DNA of 64,000 nt from Novosphingobium decolorationis (GCF_018417475.1 NZ_CP054856.1:2139001-2203000); one strand, 5' to 3'; counted from the first letter of the stretch, positions 27,117 through 36,968 are shown. Numbers and translations: made by a program. Notes: generated by a model from the letters alone, not told the origin.

Positions 27117-27980
27117 ATGGCACCCGGCACGATTCCCACCTTCCTCCTCTATGGTGAGGACCTTGGCGAAATTCCCGCCCAATTCGCGCATATTGAGACC
27201 ATTGCTGCGCGAAGTTCGTTGCTCGACTGGGAAATTGGCGCACACCGGCACCTTCACAGCGTGCAGATTCTCTTGGTATCCAAAGGACAGGTCACCTTCC
27301 GCTGCGACGGCCGGGTGGAGACGCTGCAAGGCCCCTGTTTCATGGCGGTCCCGATCGGCAGCGTACACGGTTTCCAGTTCCAGCCCGACACCCGCGGTTA
27401 CGTGCTTTCCCTCTCCGCGGCCTTCGTGGCGCGCGGCGTGGACGCGCATGACCCGCTGCTCCACATGCTCACCCATGGGGCGAGCGGCGAGGTCGCGCCC
27501 GGCGCTGTCGCGCGGGTCGACTGGCTGTGCCGCGAAATGCTGGCGATCCAGGCCGACTGGCGGCTCCCTTCCGCGCTGTTCCTGACGCTCGCAGAGGCGC
27601 TCGTGCGCAGCCTGGAGGCCCCTCAGAACGAAGCCCCGCCCGCCCAGTCGGACGAAGCGCGCCTCTCCGCCTTTCGCCAGCTGATCGAGCTGCACCTCAC
27701 CGAACACCGCGGGGTCGAATGGTACGCGGCGCAGATGCGCGTCAGTGGCAAGACGCTCACCCGCATCTGCCAGCGTGCGGCAGGCTGCACGCCGACCGAA
27801 ATGCTGCACGCGCGCCTGCTATTGGAGGCGCAGCGATTGCTCTGCTTCACCAACGCCAGCGTGGTCCAGGTCGCCAATGACCTGGGCTTTTCCGATCCCT
27901 CGTACTTCTCGCGCTTCTACCAGCGGCTGAGTGGCCGCCGGCCGCAGCAGGACAAGTCGAGCGCCACCGGGCGCAGCTGA
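27117..27980 (+). CDS. pobR: AraC-family transcriptional regulator (PobR type)
   Basis: Regulator of 287 residues. An N-terminal cupin-like sensing domain (HRHLHSVQILLVSKGQ, GSVHGFQF) is followed by an AraC double helix-turn-helix from about residue 190 (VSGKTLTRICQRAAG, VQVANDLGFSDPSYFSRFYQRLSG). PobR of the AraC family activates pobA in several proteobacteria, and the divergent layout with 160 bases between starts fits. The ATG at 27117 has AGGAC just upstream. Its stop lies 7 bases from the convergent gene's stop. Confidence 0.9.
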   Translation: MAPGTIPTFLLYGEDLGEIPAQFAHIETIAARSSLLDWEIGAHRHLHSVQILLVSKGQVTFRCDGRVETLQGPCFMAVPIGSVHGFQFQPDTRGYVLSLSAAFVARGVDAHDPLLHMLTHGASGEVAPGAVARVDWLCREMLAIQADWRLPSALFLTLAEALVRSLEAPQNEAPPAQSDEARLSAFRQLIELHLTEHRGVEWYAAQMRVSGKTLTRICQRAAGCTPTEMLHARLLLEAQRLLCFTNASVVQVANDLGFSDPSYFSRFYQRLSGRRPQQDKSSATGRS

Positions 27981-27987
27981 GGCGCGG

Positions 27988-30480
27988 TCACGCGCCGTCC
28001 GGCCGGAGCCGCGCCACCGCCTCGCCGTCATCGCGCAGGCGCAGATAGAGGCCCTCCGCACCGGGAGCGGGCACCTCCAGGCGCTCTCCCGTGAAGCCGG
28101 GCGGAACGGAACGCGCACCGGCGAAGTCCGCGCCCTGCGCCACGGCAGCGACAAGGAACAGGTTGCGCCCCTCCAGCGTGCACGTGGCGTCCTTGCCCTT
28201 GGCGCAGGCCACCTCGTCAATCGCCGGAAGACGCACCAGCCGCGCGAGATCCTGCCAGCGCCCCGCCACGCCGTTCGCGACGAGCCGAAAGCGCAGCGGT
28301 CCGAAACTGCCGGGCGCAAGCGCGCCGGTATCGAGCCGCGCGATCAGCACGCCCGGGCTGGAGGGCATAAGCCCCGATCCGACGCCAAGGCGCACCGTCT
28401 CGGCCGTTCCCGCAAGCGCAACCTCGACCACGGTATCGCGGCCCAGATTCTGCCCCCCCGCCGCCTGGAGCGAGAAGACAAGCTCGCCGCCCGCCGGAAG
28501 CAGCTCGTCGGAGGTCAGTTCCAAGGGACGCGTGCCCTGCGCCGGTTCGGGCATGCGCACCGAGCGCGACAGAACCTGCGCATCGGGGCGCGGCGGCGCG
28601 ACTGTCACCGGCAGGGTCTGCACACGCCCGTCGGCCAGCGCGATGCGGGCCTCCAGCGTGGAGCCCGCCTTGGGCATCCCGGCCGAATCCAGCGCGAAGG
28701 TCAGCACATCACGCCCATCACGGCGCTGCAATTCGCCGGGTTCGAGCGTCAGGTCCCCGAGAGCCAGCGCCCGGACCTGGTCGAGCCGCTGCCCGCTCAG
28801 CCGCGCCTCACTGTCGCCTTCGTGCACCAGGAGCGTATCGATCCGGCTTGCCTCCGCACGGCTCTCCAGCGTCAGAGCGACCGGATCGGCCTCCCCCTGA
28901 AGGTGCAGTGCCAGCTGCACCGGCCCCGGCCGTGCGCCTTCCAGCGGGACAGTCACGGCAAGGCGTTCTGTATCCTTCACCTCCCACTCCAGGCTACGGC
29001 GCGAGCCCCCTCCGGTCAGCGTGATCGCGCTGACGCAGGCGGGAGCGGAGCCCGCCAGCACCGCCACACTGTCGCGCCCGACGACGAGCGTGCCGTTGTC
29101 GCCCACCGAGTGCCAGGCCCCGGGACCGGGGCGCTGGAGCGTGAAGTCGGGCCCCTCGAACGGGGCGAAGCCCCAGTTGCCATGAAGGTGCGCGCGCAAC
29201 GATCCCGAGAAGGTCGCAGGGATCGCGCGGGCATCGAAGACATAGCCGCCCCGGTCGGCGCGCGCGGAGACCGGCACGTCCACCGTGCGCCCGTCCGAGG
29301 CCGTGATGCGCAGCGCCATCGCGTGCGCGAAGTCACTTGCGTAGACCAGCGGCGCGCCTTCCACCGGCAGCAGGACGTGGCCCTGCGCGGCACAGATCGG
29401 CGCCGTGTGCGTGCTGCGCAGACGCGGCAGGACATCAGCCTCGACAGAGGGCATGCCCACGACCAGCACCGACTTGGGCTTGGTGAAGGAGGGGGCGGTG
29501 TTGAGCCGCAGAGCCAGACGGTCCGCCCGCCGCTCGGTCAGCGCGGGGAGATAGTCGAACTGCGGGTTGTTGAACGCGCCGAACAGGCGCGCGATGTCAC
29601 GTGCAACGCCGATATAGGCGCTGTAGGAGCCCGAGCCGGCCTGCGGTGTCGCGCTCAGCTGCAGGGCCAGGTCGGTCGGTGCGCCTGCCAGCGTATCGGC
29701 CAGCGAACTGGTGTGGACATCGCTCAGGACCAGCGCGCCGCGTCCCTCGATCAGGCAGGCGGCCTGCTCCTCCAGCACCTTGTCGAGGCAGTCGGCCTGA
29801 AGGCGCATGCCCAGACTGGAGGCGAGCACCGGGGCGACCTTGCGCAGGGCTTCGGGGTTGCGATCCCCCTGCGCGCGGATCGAGGCCATGAAGGTTTCCA
29901 GCCGCGCATGGTCGAGCGAGGCCTCGTAAAGCTCACCGCCCGCGCGCACGAACTCGCCGGGCTTTCCCTGTACCGCATCCTCCAGAACGCCTTGCGCGCC
30001 CTGGGTACGCGGGACCATGAGCACCACCATCTGCTGCGCGCCCTCTGGCACGGTCAGCTGCAGGGTGTTGTCCTTTTCCTTGTCCTTCCAGCCCTGTCCG
30101 GTGGCGATCCAGTCGTCCGGCGGCGGGTTGACCGCGCCGCGCAGGAACGCTGCAACGAACAGGAAATCGCGCAGCTTGTCGTCAGGGTCCTCGCTTTTCG
30201 GCAGATGCAGGCTCACCTTGTCCCCGGCCAGAAGGCTAGGCACCTGCGCGGCGGGCAAGGTCGTGTCCCCGCGCGTCACCTCCATCACGAGCTCCGGCCC
30301 GCGCAGCTCGAAACCGGAGCCACCACTGCTGGCCGCATTCGCGCAGGCGCCCCAGGACAAGGCAAGCGCAGAGGCCACGCAAAGCGCGCGCGGCAGACGT
30401 CGGGAACGGAACAAGGTCAACACGGGCAAAGTCAACACAGGCAGGGGCGATCCGAAAGGGCACCGGCGCAATCTGCGCAT
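27988..30480 (-). CDS. Large secreted protein of unknown function
   Basis: Protein of 830 residues that I do not recognise. An N-terminal stretch of about 30 basic or mixed residues precedes a signal-like segment (RALCVASALALSWGACANA). The rest is rich in beta-strand-like, repetitive sequence, with several cysteine pairs (for example CAKGKDATC near the C-terminus and DCLDKVLEEQAAC in the first third). No catalytic motif, no CxPxR sulfatase motif and no membrane anchor were seen. It could be a cell-surface or periplasmic multi-domain protein with Ig-like folds. The radical SAM gene lies upstream on the same strand, with copy B of the intergenic repeat between. Confidence 0.7.
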   Translation of the reverse strand: MRRLRRCPFGSPLPVLTLPVLTLFRSRRLPRALCVASALALSWGACANAASSGGSGFELRGPELVMEVTRGDTTLPAAQVPSLLAGDKVSLHLPKSEDPDDKLRDFLFVAAFLRGAVNPPPDDWIATGQGWKDKEKDNTLQLTVPEGAQQMVVLMVPRTQGAQGVLEDAVQGKPGEFVRAGGELYEASLDHARLETFMASIRAQGDRNPEALRKVAPVLASSLGMRLQADCLDKVLEEQAACLIEGRGALVLSDVHTSSLADTLAGAPTDLALQLSATPQAGSGSYSAYIGVARDIARLFGAFNNPQFDYLPALTERRADRLALRLNTAPSFTKPKSVLVVGMPSVEADVLPRLRSTHTAPICAAQGHVLLPVEGAPLVYASDFAHAMALRITASDGRTVDVPVSARADRGGYVFDARAIPATFSGSLRAHLHGNWGFAPFEGPDFTLQRPGPGAWHSVGDNGTLVVGRDSVAVLAGSAPACVSAITLTGGGSRRSLEWEVKDTERLAVTVPLEGARPGPVQLALHLQGEADPVALTLESRAEASRIDTLLVHEGDSEARLSGQRLDQVRALALGDLTLEPGELQRRDGRDVLTFALDSAGMPKAGSTLEARIALADGRVQTLPVTVAPPRPDAQVLSRSVRMPEPAQGTRPLELTSDELLPAGGELVFSLQAAGGQNLGRDTVVEVALAGTAETVRLGVGSGLMPSSPGVLIARLDTGALAPGSFGPLRFRLVANGVAGRWQDLARLVRLPAIDEVACAKGKDATCTLEGRNLFLVAAVAQGADFAGARSVPPGFTGERLEVPAPGAEGLYLRLRDDGEAVARLRPDGA

Positions 30481-30620
30481 CGGGGCCGCAGCCACGACGC
30501 CCAAGGCGCGGAAGTACAGGGAATGTCTCACACCTAGAAAGCCATATGCGGGCCCGTCAAGATGCGTGGCGATCCGCCCGTCGCGGGGGGCACCCCGCCG
30601 GGCGCAGGCGCAAGTAGGCT

Positions 30621-30734
30621 GCAAGGGGTCATCCCCCCTTGCCCCCAGAACGGGCGAGCTTGCCTCTCTCAGCCAGCGCGGCGCGCGAAAGGTGAGGTGG
30701 ATAGTTCGGGGAGCCCGAGGGCGATGGCCCTCGG
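30621..30734. repeat. Intergenic repeat, copy B
   Basis: 114-bp relative of 25654-25766. It keeps the opening hairpin (GCAAGGGG...CCCCTTGC, 30621-30642), the GGTGAGGT segment and the identical end hairpin CCGAGGGC-GATG-GCCCTCGG (30715-30734). As in copy A, the end hairpin lies about 18-20 bases beyond the stop of a minus-strand gene, here the radical SAM gene. Confidence 0.75.
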
Positions 30735-30751
30735 ATCTGACCTTCTACCTT

Positions 30752-32038
30752 CTATGCCTGCGCGCGTACCTGTGCCGGGCTCATGGCCATAACCGGATCG
30801 AGCGACTGGCCTGCCATAACCCGCTGGGCGATCACGTTCAGCCAGGGGGTGATGTGGCGGAAATAGCGCTCGTACCCCCGGCACAGGTAATTGAGCCCCG
30901 CCTCCCCGTCGCGCGTGCGGGTGAAGCGATGCTTGGGGCAACCTCCCCAGCACAGGGTCAGCTGCGCGCAGGAATGGCACTTGCCCGGTAGATCGCGCCA
31001 CTTGGCCTCCCCGAACGCCTGCTGGCGCGGGGAAAGGACCATGTCGGCAATGCTGTCCTTGGCAAGGTTGCCCAGGCGATAGTCGGGATAGACGTAGTGG
31101 TCGCAGGAATAGACATCGCCGTTGTATTCGCTCGCCAGGGCGTGCCCGCATTGCTTCTGGTGCAGGCACACCGCGCCCGGCTGCCCCATGTACGAGGCCA
31201 GCGCCCACTCGATGTTCATGACGAAGACGCGCCCGATATCGGCCTTGCGCCAGCGGTTGAACACGCCGACGAGAAAGTCACCCCAGGCCTCGGGCAGAAC
31301 CGCGAAGGGCGCGACCTGCGGGGACTTGCCCTGCGCGGGCAACGCACCGGGACCTTCAAGGTCGAAGCCCTGCGCCGCGTAATCCCGCCCGGCCACCCGC
31401 TCGACCACAGGGGTGAACTGGATGAACTCGACACCTGCGGCCTTCAGGAAATCGTAGATCGCCTGGGGCTGGCGCGTGGAATGGCGGTCCACACAGGTCA
31501 GCACGTTGTAGTCGACACCGTGGCGCTGCAGCCGTTCCAGCGCAGCCATCACCAGATGGTGCGAAGGCGCACCCGAACGGTAACGACGGTAGCGGTCGTG
31601 GACCTCGGCCGGCCCGTCGAGGCTGAGGCCAACGAGGAAACGCTCCTCGGCCAGGAAGCGCGCCCAGTCCTCGTCGATCAGGACGCCGTTGGTCTGGAGC
31701 GTGTTGGTGACGGGTCGACCGGCGGCGTAGAGCTTCTGCAGGCGGACCGCCTCGCGGAAGAAGGGCAGGCCCTGCAAGGTGGGCTCTCCCCCCTGCCAGG
31801 CGAAGAGCGGCGTGGCCTCGGGCGGTGTCGATGCGAGCACGTTGCGTACGTAGGCGTCGAGCACGTCGGGCGCCATGCGGCGCTTGGCGGGCCGCTCGTA
31901 AAGCGCTTCCTTCTCCAGATAGAAGCAGTAGTCGCAGTCGAGATTGCAGGCCGGGCCGCTCGGCTTGGCCAGAAGGTGGAATTGCGCAGTCCGTGCCGCG
32001 CCGGTGCCCGCGCTCGTGGTTGCCTCGACCCTCGCCAT
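30752..32038 (-). CDS. Radical SAM/SPASM protein, anaerobic sulfatase-maturase-like
   Basis: Protein of 428 residues. The radical SAM cluster motif CNLDCDYC has C31, C35 and C38. WQGGEPTLQG and the C-terminal SPASM cysteines (CLHQKQCGH, CDHYVYPDYRLGNL, CHSCAQLTLCWGGCPKHR) are those of anSME/AslB enzymes, which make formylglycine in sulfatases. No sulfatase gene with a C/SxPxR motif was seen in the window, so either the client is elsewhere or the enzyme modifies another protein. The ATG at 32038 is used; a 22-codon in-frame extension lacks similarity. Confidence 0.87.
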   Translation of the reverse strand: MARVEATTSAGTGAARTAQFHLLAKPSGPACNLDCDYCFYLEKEALYERPAKRRMAPDVLDAYVRNVLASTPPEATPLFAWQGGEPTLQGLPFFREAVRLQKLYAAGRPVTNTLQTNGVLIDEDWARFLAEERFLVGLSLDGPAEVHDRYRRYRSGAPSHHLVMAALERLQRHGVDYNVLTCVDRHSTRQPQAIYDFLKAAGVEFIQFTPVVERVAGRDYAAQGFDLEGPGALPAQGKSPQVAPFAVLPEAWGDFLVGVFNRWRKADIGRVFVMNIEWALASYMGQPGAVCLHQKQCGHALASEYNGDVYSCDHYVYPDYRLGNLAKDSIADMVLSPRQQAFGEAKWRDLPGKCHSCAQLTLCWGGCPKHRFTRTRDGEAGLNYLCRGYERYFRHITPWLNVIAQRVMAGQSLDPVMAMSPAQVRAQA

Positions 32039-32149
32039 GCTGCGTATTCTCCCTCGCTCCTCGCGGCGAAGACTAGCATGGCGGCGGGCCGGCAAACCCG
32101 ACATGGATCAAGAAACCGCGCTTTTCCGGGAAAGCGCGCGACGCTCCGA

Positions 32150-32662
32150 TCAGGAGTGGGCGGGAGCGCCCATATCGCCGTTCACCTCGCCCGCGATGCG
32201 GCGGCGCAGCTCGGCGCGGAACAGGCGTGGTTCGAGAATGCGCCCCACCACGTAGAGGAACGCGAAGATCCCGGTGAAGACGAAGCTGGGCGTGCGCGAT
32301 TCCTCCAGCAGCCAGGCAACGCCGAGGAAGAAGAAGGGTAGGCAGAAGCAGAACATCAGCGCCGGGCTGTGCATGTCCCAGGCGATCGAACGGCCCTCGC
32401 CTTCGTGGCGCACGTTCAAGGTGCCGCTCTTGTAGATCGACATCTTGTCCTGCGAGAGCGGATCCTTCTTGTGGAAGGTCAGAGCATCGTTCTCGACCTC
32501 GTAGTTTGTGCCCGCCACCTGAAACAGGCTTTCAAGGCGCGCGAAGATCTCCGAGGCGGGCGCGGCGGTGTCGAGCGGGAGCGACCCGCGCACGCGCCAG
32601 AGGGTGTCGATAAGGGGCAAGTTCACGCGAAGGGTACTCCCGCAATGGCGTACGGCGGACAT
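32150..32662 (-). CDS. Small membrane protein of unknown function
   Basis: Protein of 170 residues with an N-terminal soluble part of about 90 residues and two adjacent hydrophobic segments (ALMFCFCLPFFFLGVAWLL and PSFVFTGIFAFLYVVGRIL), followed by a short charged tail. I do not recognise the family. It lies 82 bases downstream of the di-iron hydroxylase gene on the same strand and could be co-transcribed from the same operator-controlled promoter. Confidence 0.65.
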   Translation of the reverse strand: MSAVRHCGSTLRVNLPLIDTLWRVRGSLPLDTAAPASEIFARLESLFQVAGTNYEVENDALTFHKKDPLSQDKMSIYKSGTLNVRHEGEGRSIAWDMHSPALMFCFCLPFFFLGVAWLLEESRTPSFVFTGIFAFLYVVGRILEPRLFRAELRRRIAGEVNGDMGAPAHS

Positions 32663-32744
32663 GGCTGTCCTGCGGACCGGCGCACCGGTCCCGAAAAGCG
32701 ATAGGGGCGCAGGCGGGCGCCCCGCAAAGGGCGCCCGGCCGGCA

Positions 32745-33746
32745 TCATTCGGCAGGTACGGTCGAACCCGAGGCGCCCGGATGCAGGCGACGCTGGACGA
32801 ACGCCTTGCTGGTCTTCCAGGCCTCGGTGAAGGGATAGTGCATCTGCTCCCAGACCGACATGCGGCGGCCGCCTTCCATGCCCAGCACTTCCGCCTCGCC
32901 ATCGACGCAGGTGCCGAAGATACGATCAAGGAAGATGTAAGTGTTGCAGTAATTGCTGCGGCTGCCCTCGAAATCCTGCGAGTGGTGCACGCTGTGGTGT
33001 TCGGTGGTGTTGAACACATAGCCCCACCAGCGCGGCGTGTTGAAGCGGATGTTGGCGTGCTGGTAGATGCTGATCGCCATACCCAGCGAACCTGCGAGCA
33101 GCGCGGCGCGCGGCAGGAAGTCGAAGAAGCCACCGATGCCAAGGCCGATCAGGAAGATCTCGATCGGGCTGCCGATCGATCCCTTGTTGATGTTGAGCTG
33201 GGTAATGTAGTGGTGCACCGAGTGGGTCAGCCACAGCGGGTACCAGTTGTGCATGCCGCGGTGCATCCAGTAGTAGCAGATGTCCGCGAAGAGCGTGATC
33301 AGGAAGGCCTGCAGCAGGAGCGGCATGTCCGTGAACCAGGCGAACTTTTCCCAGTTGAAGGCCGCCAGGATGTGTTCGGCCCAGACATCGCTGCCAAAGT
33401 GCTTACCCACCGCGCGGATCAGCGTGTAGGCGATGGCGACGTAGAACAGGTCGACGACCAGTTCCTTCCAGGTAAGACGCCAGCTCTGGTAGCGCGGGCT
33501 CACCCATTCCAGCACGTAGAGCAGCGCCTTGAAGCCGATGCCGATGCCGATTGCGGTCGAGGTCTTGGCAATGGAATCGGGCGCGTACATCCAGAACAGC
33601 ACGAGCGCGACAAGCACCGCGGGCTGAAACCAGGTGAAGATGAAACGCTTTACCGGGCCACCCTCGACCCGGCCGAGGTTTTCCCAGCCGATAGTGACGG
33701 GAGAGTCAGCCCCGATGATACGTTTTCCTACGCGAACTCCGTCCAT
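32745..33746 (-). CDS. Sterol desaturase / fatty acid hydroxylase family protein 1
   Basis: Integral-membrane di-iron hydroxylase of 333 residues. The histidine clusters are complete: H162-x3-H166, H175-x2-HH, H230 and HH251-x2-HH255. Several hydrophobic segments surround them. Family members hydroxylate or desaturate sterols, fatty acids, ceramides, carotenoids and alkylglycerols; the substrate here is not readable. It has a paralogue at 39578-40576, and both are preceded by the dyad proposed to bind the NikR-like regulators, so a role linked to the nitrogen operon is suggested. One half-site touches its start codon. Confidence 0.88.
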   Translation of the reverse strand: MDGVRVGKRIIGADSPVTIGWENLGRVEGGPVKRFIFTWFQPAVLVALVLFWMYAPDSIAKTSTAIGIGIGFKALLYVLEWVSPRYQSWRLTWKELVVDLFYVAIAYTLIRAVGKHFGSDVWAEHILAAFNWEKFAWFTDMPLLLQAFLITLFADICYYWMHRGMHNWYPLWLTHSVHHYITQLNINKGSIGSPIEIFLIGLGIGGFFDFLPRAALLAGSLGMAISIYQHANIRFNTPRWWGYVFNTTEHHSVHHSQDFEGSRSNYCNTYIFLDRIFGTCVDGEAEVLGMEGGRRMSVWEQMHYPFTEAWKTSKAFVQRRLHPGASGSTVPAE

Positions 33747-34256
33747 ATTACCTACCCCCGTAATACGCAGCCAATCGTTCTAGTAATACTGAATACAGGT
33801 ATCGTAATAATCGATTCCGCAGCTGTCCATGCCCAATTGGGCCTGGAGCGCATATTATTGCCGCAGCACTGTTTTTTCCGGTTTTCTTGGTGCGCCGAAA
33901 GGCACCTGCAGGCACAAAATGCGCAGAATCCCGAAGTTTGCGCCCGACCGCTTTGCCGGCCGGATCGCCCGCTCCCTAAACGCCAAGCGTCTCACGAAGG
34001 CCCTTTGCGCGCAAGGCCGGGCCGACAAGCCCTTGGACCGCCGTGCAAACCCGACCGTTCGGGCACCTCCACACAGAGCTGATTCGCGCGCGCCCGCGCG
34101 TGAGGGTCCCGCGCGCGGCGTGTTCGGGCGCATGGCCCCGGCCCGGCATGCGCAAAGGCAATTGCCGCCCCCCGCCTGCCCGGTTAGGCTCGGATAAACC
34201 GGCGCCGCGCCGTCGCGCGGGACCGGAGCGCCCCCGCGACAGCGAGCAAGGATGCC
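33747..34256. other. Divergent intergenic region with half-site array
   Basis: 510 bases between hydroxylase 1 and the sulfotransferase. The hydroxylase side holds four TATTAC/GTAATA half-sites, at 33746-33751, 33760-33766, 33783-33789 and 33804-33810. The rest (about 33830-34240) is GC-rich; I see no supported gene there. Confidence 0.6.
33783..33810. promoter_or_regulatory. NikR-type operator, site 1
   Basis: GTAATAC-N14-GTAATAA, one mismatch from the dyad consensus GTATTAC-N14-GTAATAC, and 28 bases long. It lies 37 bases upstream of the hydroxylase 1 start codon. Further half-sites at 33760-33766 and 33746-33751 give a 21-23 base periodicity. Confidence 0.65.
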
Positions 34257-35828
34257 ATGACACTCGAAGACCAGGCCCGCACGGCCCTGCGACGCGGCGA
34301 CATCGCCGGAGCCGCCACGGCCGCGCAGACTCTCTGCCAGAGCGAACCCAGCCATCCCGCAGGCCCGTTCCTGGCCGGAATGGCCGCGGCGGAAAGCGGG
34401 CAATTCGGCAAGGCGCTTCCCCTGCTTCAGCGCGCCGCGCAGATGGCACCCGGGAACGCCGAGTATCTCGCCCAGCTGGCCAAGACGCTGATCCTGCTGC
34501 GACGCGACGGCGAGGCCGGCGAAGTGGCCGCGCGCGCGCTGGCGCTCCCCTGCACGGATCCGCTCGCGCTCGACACGCTGGGCTGCGTGCTGGCGCGGCT
34601 GGGCGACCACGAAGCCTCGCTTGCCCCTTTCACCCGCGCGGTGGACGGCGCGCCCGACAACTTCGACTACCGCTACAACCTTGCCGCAGCGCTGGGCTTT
34701 ACGGGAAAAGTCGAGGAGGCCCGTACGCATTACGAGACGATCCTCGCCGCCGATCCCGGCAATGCGCGGGTGCATTACGCCCTCTCGATCGTGGCGCGCC
34801 AGACGCGCGAGGCCAACAATGTGGCGCGCCTTGAAAACGTGCTCGCCAGCGACCCGCCGCCCGGCGACACGCTGCGCCTGCGCTACGCGCTGGCCAAGGA
34901 ACTGGAGGATATCGGCGCCCCGGCCGAGGCCTTTGCCCAGCTTCACGCCGCAAACACCGCGCACAAGCGCGCGACGGGCTATGACTTTGCGCAGGACGCG
35001 GCCATCTTCGAGGCGCTCGAAACGCTCTTCCAGCGCACCGACACCGCGCTCGCCACCCAGCCGGGCTGCCCCGATGCCGCTCCGATCTTCGTGGTCGGCA
35101 TGCCGCGCACGGGCACCACGCTGGTCGACCGTATCCTCTCCTCGCACCGCGACGTGGAGGCGACCGGCGAGCTGCAGGCAATGCCGCTGGCGGTAAAGCA
35201 GATGGCCCGCACGCCCTCGCGCCAGGTCATCGATGCCCCGACGATCGCGGCAAGCGCGAACTGCGCGCCCGCCGCCATCGGTGAGGCCTACCTTGTCCGC
35301 GCGCGCCATCATCGGCGCAGCAAGACGCCCCGCTTCACCGACAAGCTGCCCGCCAATTTCCTTTATATCGGCCACATCCTGCAAGCGCTGCCGAATGCCA
35401 GGATCGTGTGCCTGCGCCGCGGCGCTATGGACACGGTCTGGAGCAACCTGCGCAATCTGTTCGCCACGACGTCGGCCTACTACGCCTATTCCTATGACCT
35501 CATGGACACCGCCCGCTACTACGCGCGTTTCGATGCGCTGATGGCGTTCTGGGAGACGCGTTTTCCGGGACGGGTACTCCAGTTCGGCTACGAGGCGCTG
35601 GTCGATAACCAGGAGGAGGAAACCCGCCGTCTCCTGGCCCATTGCGAGCTCGACTGGGATGCGGCCTGCCTCGACTTTCATCGCAACACCGCCGCCGTCG
35701 CAACGCCCAGCGCCGCACAGGTGCGCCGCACGCTCAACCGCGACGGGATCGGGCGCTGGAAGACCCACGCCGCCGACATGGAGAAGGTTGCCGCCTTCTT
35801 CCACGCGCGCGGCATAGCGCTCAACTGA
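34257..35828 (+). CDS. TPR-repeat sulfotransferase
   Basis: Protein of 523 residues. The first about 260 residues are tetratricopeptide-type helical repeats; the C-terminal half is a PAPS-dependent sulfotransferase with the 5'-phosphosulfate loop FVVGMPRTGTTLVDRILSSH near residue 280. LPANFLYIGHI and IVCLRRGAMDTVWSN (3'-phosphate region) follow. Such fusions are common in Alphaproteobacteria; acceptors are mostly unknown. AAGGA lies 7 bases before the ATG. A hairpin terminator follows. Confidence 0.88.
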   Translation: MTLEDQARTALRRGDIAGAATAAQTLCQSEPSHPAGPFLAGMAAAESGQFGKALPLLQRAAQMAPGNAEYLAQLAKTLILLRRDGEAGEVAARALALPCTDPLALDTLGCVLARLGDHEASLAPFTRAVDGAPDNFDYRYNLAAALGFTGKVEEARTHYETILAADPGNARVHYALSIVARQTREANNVARLENVLASDPPPGDTLRLRYALAKELEDIGAPAEAFAQLHAANTAHKRATGYDFAQDAAIFEALETLFQRTDTALATQPGCPDAAPIFVVGMPRTGTTLVDRILSSHRDVEATGELQAMPLAVKQMARTPSRQVIDAPTIAASANCAPAAIGEAYLVRARHHRRSKTPRFTDKLPANFLYIGHILQALPNARIVCLRRGAMDTVWSNLRNLFATTSAYYAYSYDLMDTARYYARFDALMAFWETRFPGRVLQFGYEALVDNQEEETRRLLAHCELDWDAACLDFHRNTAAVATPSAAQVRRTLNRDGIGRWKTHAADMEKVAAFFHARGIALN

Positions 35829-35855
35829 ACATCCTTACCCAGCCGGCACACGAAA

Positions 35856-35885
35856 AGGGCGCGGAGACTGAAGTCCCCGCGCCCT
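35856..35885 (+). terminator. Hairpin downstream of sulfotransferase
   Basis: AGGGCGCGG (35856-35864) pairs with CCGCGCCCT (35877-35885); the loop can form a further GACT/AGTC stem. Only a short T-containing tail follows. Confidence 0.6.
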
Positions 35886-35922
35886 CTCGTTCCAGGAGCC
35901 GTCAGCCCGGCCCTGCGCTTTA

Positions 35923-36968
35923 GAGCGGTTTTCGACCGTTCTGAATCGGTCTGGGATTCCCTTCGGGCGCGATTTCTGATTCAGAATCCGTGCTGGTGAA
36001 GGAGGCCGGCATGGATGGCTCTTTCGATGGATTTGCGCACTCGGCTGTTGGCAGCGGTGGACAGTGGATCGAGTTGCCGTGCTGCGGCGGCCCGGTTCGG
36101 TGTTGCACCATCAACGGCGGTCCGTTGGCGGGCACAGCAGCGCGAGACGGGTGACATAGCCCCAAAGCCGCGCGGCGGGGATATGCGCTCGCGGCGGGTG
36201 GAAGAGCGGGCAGCGGACATTCTGGCCATTTGGGAGGAGCGCAGGGACATCACCCTCGAAGAACTACGTCTGGCGCTTGCGGACAAGGGAATGGCCGTTT
36301 CCGTAGCCGGGCTACATCGCTTTTTTGTTCGCCGTGGCCTGACGCGCAAAAAAAGACAGGCCATGCGATAGAGCAAGATCGACCAGACGTCCTGAAACAG
36401 CGTCAGGACTGGTTCGAGGGTCAACTCGATCTCGAACCGGAGCGCCTGGTCTTCATCGACGAAACCTGGACCGCGACCAATATGACCCGCAGCCACGGAC
36501 GTTGCCCGAAAGGCGAGCGACTGCGGATGGGCTTCCCGCACGGGCACCGCAAAACCACCACTCTCGTCGCTGGCCTGCGCATGACTGGCATGGTCGCGCC
36601 CATGGTGCTCGATGGACCGATTAACGGTGACTGGTTCGAAGCCTACGTCGCTCAGGTCCTCGTCCCGGAACTGCGGCCCGGCGACGTCGTCATCATGGAC
36701 AACCTGTCGAGCCACAAGCGCGCATCGGTGCAGGTGCTCATCGAGGCTGCAGGCGCAACCCTGCGCTTTCTCCCGCCCTACAGCCCAGACTTCAACCCGA
36801 TCGAGAAAGCGTTCTCCCGCTTGAAGGCCATGCTCCGTAAAGCGGGCGAGCGAACGGTCAGCGGCCTGTGGAGCTTGATCGGCAAACTCGTCGATATCTT
36901 CCAGCCTCAGGAATGCGCCAACTACTTCAGATCGTGCGGCTATGAACCAGAATGATCGAAAACTGCTC
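35923..36968 (+). mobile_element. IS630-family insertion sequence
   Basis: Element of about 1046 bp with inverted ends (GAGCGGTTTTCGACCGTTCTG at left, GAGCAGTTTTCGATCATTCTG at right, 17 of 21 identical), flanked on both sides by TA, the IS630 target dinucleotide (35921-35922 and 36969-36970). The right TA is part of the TAG stop codon of the TonB receptor gene on the other strand, so insertion occurred at that stop without changing the protein. Confidence 0.88.
36015..36955 (+). CDS. IS630 transposase, made by -1 frameshift
   Basis: Two overlapping frames. The first (36015-36371, 118 residues) has the helix-turn-helix part with CRAAAARFGVAPSTAVRW. The second, in the -1 frame and ending at 36955, carries the DDE catalytic core: FIDETWTATNM, VVIMDNLSSHK and LPPYSPDFNPIEKAFSRLK. 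A run of seven A at 36348-36354 lies in the overlap and is a credible slippery site for -1 frameshifting, as known for this family. Fused product about 312 residues. GGAGG lies before the 36015 ATG. Confidence 0.85.

Noticed and set aside
33829..34197. Open frame of about 120 codons before the sulfotransferase
   Set aside because: Low-complexity basic composition, no ribosome site, no domain, and it runs into the sulfotransferase leader.
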